Below the pieces are notes generated by a model. It was not told the DNA's origin, did no database searches, and was given only the letters and a program-made list of their open reading frames with translations. Shown here in pieces: positions 60,588 to 64,000 of a DNA stretch of 64,000 bases. Positions within the stretch are counted from its first letter, which is position 1; each line of letters starts with the position of its first letter. The stretch comes from Trichomonas vaginalis G3 (Eukaryota > Parabasalia > Trichomonadida > Trichomonadidae). The stretch covers positions 39,383,660 to 39,447,659 of the forward strand of contig NC_067206.1 of NCBI RefSeq assembly GCF_026262505.1, in the 5' to 3' direction. The position numbers were made by a program, and so were the translations under genes.

Positions 60588-61250
60588 ATGACAGTCGAAG
60601 CAAAAACGTTCACGACAAATCTAATGGCGAAACATTCACAAAAGGCACCTATAACGGTATTGAAGTCTTACGTAGGACAGGTTGGTTATATAAATGCAAC
60701 AAAGATGTGTCAGCAGTTTAGGAAAGACTTTAGAAAGTTGTTGAAAATAAGTCCTGGAAGAGTATTTTAAGGCATTTTGTTGAAGAATATACCAACCCGC
60801 GGAAAACGGCGCGGTTGCTTTTTATACAAAGTTCATGCAGGAATTCCGGATGAAATCAAAACAGGTTAGAGGAATGTATGTAGACCCAAGACTTCGTAAA
60901 CTATATAGCAATTGTGGGCTTCTCCAAAATATTGTATAGAGTTGGAAAAATTATGGACTCCATAGACAAGAGAAGTTCATGAGAAGTTAGATGGAGAAGA
61001 AACTTGAAGATACAGTAGAGAAGCAAAAAACCTTTGTTTGAAGAAGAAGTTAGAAAAATGCATGAAAAACAAATAGAACATGAACGTGAGAATGTTCTGG
61101 TTATAGAGAGTCTCCATCAGAACTAGACCAATGGGAACAAAGAAGATTTAAAGAGAGAATTTAGAGAATATGAACTCTGCTAAGATAACATTAGAAGCTG
61201 CAGAAAAGAAGTTAAAAGTTTGGGGTCGTTTTTGTACAAAATATTGTGAG
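60588..61250 (+). pseudogene. KilA-N protein gene, many frameshifts
   Basis: ATG 60588 after a TTTTTTATTTTTATTG promoter. First 61 codons contain the KilA-N start (YVGQVGYINATKMCQQF). Afterwards the frame breaks several times but WASPKYCIELEK-like and coiled-coil stretches follow as in other KilA-N proteins. It is not a copy of 21410-22234; the N-terminal half differs. Confidence 0.7.
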
Positions 61251-61255
61251 TAAAT

Positions 61256-61655
61256 GAAACCATTTTTTTTCACAAAAATATATTTTAGGGTAGAAGGTTA
61301 GATCTAACCTGTCTTCTACCCTCTTTTCTACCCTCTTGAATTTTCATGACTCTTCGTAAATGTTTGTCAAGACTTCTTCAAAAAATGTTTTGTCAAGACT
61401 TCTTCATCGTAATGAGTGTAAAGGACCCAAAAAATATATTTTAGGGTAGAAGGTTAGATCTAACCTTCTTCTACCCTCTTTTCTACCCTCTTGAATTTTC
61501 ATGAATTTCATCGTTAAATGTTTTGTCAAGACTTCTTCATAATGTTTTGTCAAGACTTCTTCGACATGTTTTCTCACACTCTCATGATTTTCCCGAAATA
61601 AAAAATAAAGTTAGGTTTTTTTTTTTTTTTTTATTTTTATTTTGATAAAACAACA
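61256..61655 (+). promoter_or_regulatory. Palindromes and promoter of the 61656 gene
   Basis: GGTTAGATCTAACC at 61296-61309 and 61452-61465 with CTACCC/GGGTAG enclosing arms. Several TTTTGTCAAGACTTCTTC repeats (61360-61560), matching in inverse the 25-bp unit at 24713-24800. Promoter box AATAAAGTTAG at 61608. Confidence 0.75.
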
Positions 61656-62534
61656 ATGATTCACAACAACAGCACCAAACTCTTAGTCATGAATCCAACT
61701 CTATGTTAGTAGAGATGAAAAGCTTCATTCCTTCTTCATATACTTTGAAACAAAATCCAGAAGATAAAGCAAGAACTTTTAACATGTAATTTGACTGTTG
61801 TGCGAAAGATGAAACAATGAACAGTATCTTTATGAATGCAGGACCTCATCGACCATTTACCCAAATTGCCATGAATCCAACAACAAAATCACTATTCCGA
61901 ATTCGAGAAATGAAGTCAAAGCAACTGACTCAGTAGAAATAAAGAAGTTCATACGAAAGGTTAACTATGAGTTTCTATGGATTTCATTGCAACCAAATAA
62001 GTTATGGACAAAGATTGCGAATGGTATATAAGAAATTCTGACATATATAAATCTGGGAGTTTAAGACCTACGACAACTTTGTTTCGTTAGTTGCATATGT
62101 GTATGGCAGATAAGAGATAAAGATAGAAGAGGAAGTATGGAAAAACAATAAAAACCCGCTATGTTTGAGTAAAGAGAGCAATTGACGCCTTAGTTTAGCG
62201 GTAAGGTTTCAGAATATAACGCAAAAATGAACCCCAATGTTCTAAATGTAAAGCAGCAATGAGGAAATATAACTACTCCGTCAAAGAGATAGAAAGATGG
62301 AAACGACTATGCGATTTAAAGAAGAGCAGAAAACCAGCAGAAATAAAAATGGACATGTTGAATTTCTGAACAAAAACTATTCCAACCAGGCTGACGATTC
62401 CTTCTAGATAGATGTCAAAGAAATATAAAGAAACTTTCGGCATTTGAAACATTCGATATCCTTCGTGAAAAATAGAAGCTACAAAACTGTTTAGAATTTC
62501 ACGAATTCACAATGTTTCCATGTAAAACGCTTAT
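61656..62534 (+). pseudogene. Broken homologue of the 23397-24338 protein
   Basis: Segments in changing frames match MNPTSMLVEMKSFIPS, KKFIRKVNYEF, and the C-terminal RVSRIHNVYH of the intact gene, in order. More than ten frame breaks in under 900 bp, a density more typical of poor reads than of gene decay. Confidence 0.75.
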
Positions 62535-62860
62535 AAAATAACTGGGTAGAAATGAGGGTAGAAAACGGGGTAGATTACCCTTTCTACCCTAAAATATATT
62601 TTTATTGAATTCTGAGTAAAATTCTGAGTAAAATATATTTTAGGGCTTGTGTCAAACCGTTGAGTTTTCACAAAATTTAAAAAATAACGTTTACCATGTA
62701 AAACGTTTATAAAAATAACTGGGGTAGAATGAGGTGAAAACGGGGTAGATATACCCTCTACCCTAAAATATATTTTTGCTGAAAAAAATGACCAAATTTC
62801 ATGAATTTCTCTAGACCGACTTTTACAGGGGTGGGGTAGCCAAAACTCTATGAAAACAGT
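62535..62860. promoter_or_regulatory. Two palindromes with GGGTA/TACCC arms
   Basis: GGGTAGATTACCC (62567-62580, one base lost) and GGGTAGATATACCC (62743-62756), both followed by CTACCCTAAAATATATTTTT. They correspond to the 23173 and 23351 copies but with arms changed on both sides. Confidence 0.7.
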
Positions 62861-63795
62861 GAAAAATAACAGAGTATTTTGACAACTTCAAACAAGCAGA
62901 GTAAATGAACCATTTATTTTTCAAGCTTGACTTTTTACAATTTGAACTTTGTTCGCGTAGATGTGAATTCTGAAAGAAGTATGAGGGTCTTGTATGACTT
63001 TGTACTTCTCCATAGTTCATGTCTGTCAAACTTACCTGCCATGGACTCTTTCATAAGTTCCATGAAATCGTCTTCGGACAATCCAGGGAAAAAGTATGAT
63101 ATCAGTAAGTATTCTTTTAACATCCTTACTTAAACTCTTTGCTGTCTGTACACAAATGACAACAGAGATGTTAAAGTGTCTGAGCTTCTTAAGAATTCGA
63201 CACATGTCTTGTTCTCTGTTCTTTAACAAAGGATGAGAGGCGAAATCATCTAAGATAAGAAGACATCTGTGAGGGTAGTCTTCCAATCGTAAGATTGCAA
63301 TTTCTTCGAAATGTATTCTATCTCTTTCTGTTTGTTTCTGAAGTGTTTCTTCTCTAATATTCTCTGCATTTCCTCATTTGGGTCTTTTAAACTTAGAATT
63401 GACATACTCATTTATAGCATTATACTTCAAAACTCTCTTTTGGTACTTCTTTATCCAATCTAACAATCAGAGTCTTTTATAGATACTAACTTAGACTTTT
63501 TATAATATCTTTGAACGAATTTACGGTTTTGGTCAAATTGACCAGAAGTACTACAAATGACAACTAACTCATAGAATGGGTTCTTCTCATCTAGTTCTTG
63601 TTGTTGTGCAGCCATTTTAAGATAAGTGAAAGTCTTACCCGACCCAGGTGGTGCAATTAGACCTGTTATACCATTCTGAGCAAATAAGAACTTGTCATGT
63701 ATAGGCTTTATCTGAGCATTTTCTAACTTCCTCTTGTTCTTGTTTAAAACATTCTCAAATTTCTTGTCAATGTCAGCAAACTTTTTTTCTAACAT
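62861..63795 (-). pseudogene. Packaging ATPase (inverted copy) with KilA-N stub
   Basis: ATG 63795. The N-terminal 110 codons, including Walker A APPGSGKT, are in frame here, unlike the copy at 56138. Later breaks occur near 63460 and 63110 (FPGLSEDDF). The last 70 bases (62861-62930) match the 3' end of the KilA-N gene at 57028, then homology ends. With 63831-64000 it forms an inverted duplicate of 55.6-57.1 kb. Confidence 0.8.
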
Positions 63796-63830
63796 ATTTT
63801 TAGAAAATTAAAATTTTTATCTTTTTGAAA

Positions 63831-64000
63831 ATGTCTAGCGATTTCGCTATCTATATTCGAGACAACTTTTGACAGCAAAACATCTGTCGACCATAAAATC
63901 TTACATAGTGTAAACAAGAAAGGTGAATTTGTTCTAAAGTTCTGTTTCTGGGAATATGACAAGAACCATAAAACATTAGGCAGAGAAGTCTTTAAGTTTG
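63831..64000 (+). pseudogene. Partial copy of the 55639-56101 gene
   Basis: ATG 63831 (SSDFAIYIRD). Two bases are missing near 63868 relative to the frame DSKTSVDHKIL. Cut by the window end. Divergent from the ATPase with the same 36-bp spacer. Confidence 0.65.

Larger units (their letters stand above)
60507..64000 (-). mobile_element. Third Maverick fragment (inverted), low quality
   Basis: Carries KilA-N, the 23397-24338 homologue, AGATCT palindromes, and packaging ATPase. The ATPase end is an inverted copy of 55.6-57.0 kb. Many one-base indels relative to the other copies. Left edge is at the poorly sequenced repeat after the gap, right edge leaves the window. Confidence 0.7.

Overview
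The window looks like nuclear DNA of a trichomonad parabasalid, most likely Trichomonas vaginalis. Host genes are intronless and AT-rich. Short T. vaginalis-type initiators (TCAYTW) lie 6-15 nt before their start codons. Host families include a GP63-like metallopeptidase and an ankyrin protein. A 1304-bp mariner and Maverick/Polinton-type giant elements are present. Unit-length gap Ns (59423-59447) show this is scaffolded shotgun assembly. The species call is inference from these features, not from a database search.

Layout. 1-7.1 kb is a host gene cluster: GP63-like peptidase (cut by the window start), RLP24 ribosome-biogenesis factor, coiled-coil protein, ankyrin-repeat protein with an in-frame stop, single-pass membrane protein, small hypothetical protein. 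7.7-9.2 kb is a Mutator-like transposase, followed by about 17 copies of a 121-bp satellite (9.4-11.5 kb). 11636-35874 is one complete 24.2-kb Maverick/Polinton with 666-bp terminal inverted repeats and a perfect 6-bp target duplication (AACGAT). It carries a capsid/virion module, a protein-primed family B DNA polymerase, a retroviral-type integrase, an A32-like packaging ATPase, a phage-like fibre protein, and an accessory island of KilA-N genes with palindromic operator-like sites. Most of its large genes are frameshifted and a mariner (29883-31186) is nested in a penton-like gene, so this copy is probably dead. 36.7-37.3 kb is a 122-bp satellite made of three hairpins per unit. 38966-41782 is a TA-flanked inverted-repeat element filled with about 40 copies of a 32-bp minisatellite. 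42760-44770 is an inverted-repeat element whose core is an unbroken chain of about 19 long hairpins.

45-58 kb holds a second, divergent Maverick-like gene set: intact capsid protein, penton-like protein, SF3 helicase, packaging ATPase, KilA-N relic. After the assembly gap, 60.5-64.0 kb holds inverted, poorly preserved or poorly sequenced copies of the KilA-N/ATPase region. Comparing these paralogous copies shows several single-base indels directly.

How the genes fit together. The Maverick genes form a virus-like programme: replication (PolB or SF3 helicase), integration (RVE integrase within long TIRs), virion assembly (double jelly-roll type capsid, penton-like protein, core protein, fibre, ATPase) and an accessory regulatory island. 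The most unusual signals are the chain of hairpins at 43.2-44.5 kb, the hairpin satellite at 36.7 kb, the 14 covarying AGATCT-centred palindromes shared by the Maverick copies, and small GC-rich double hairpins lying inside or next to Maverick genes.
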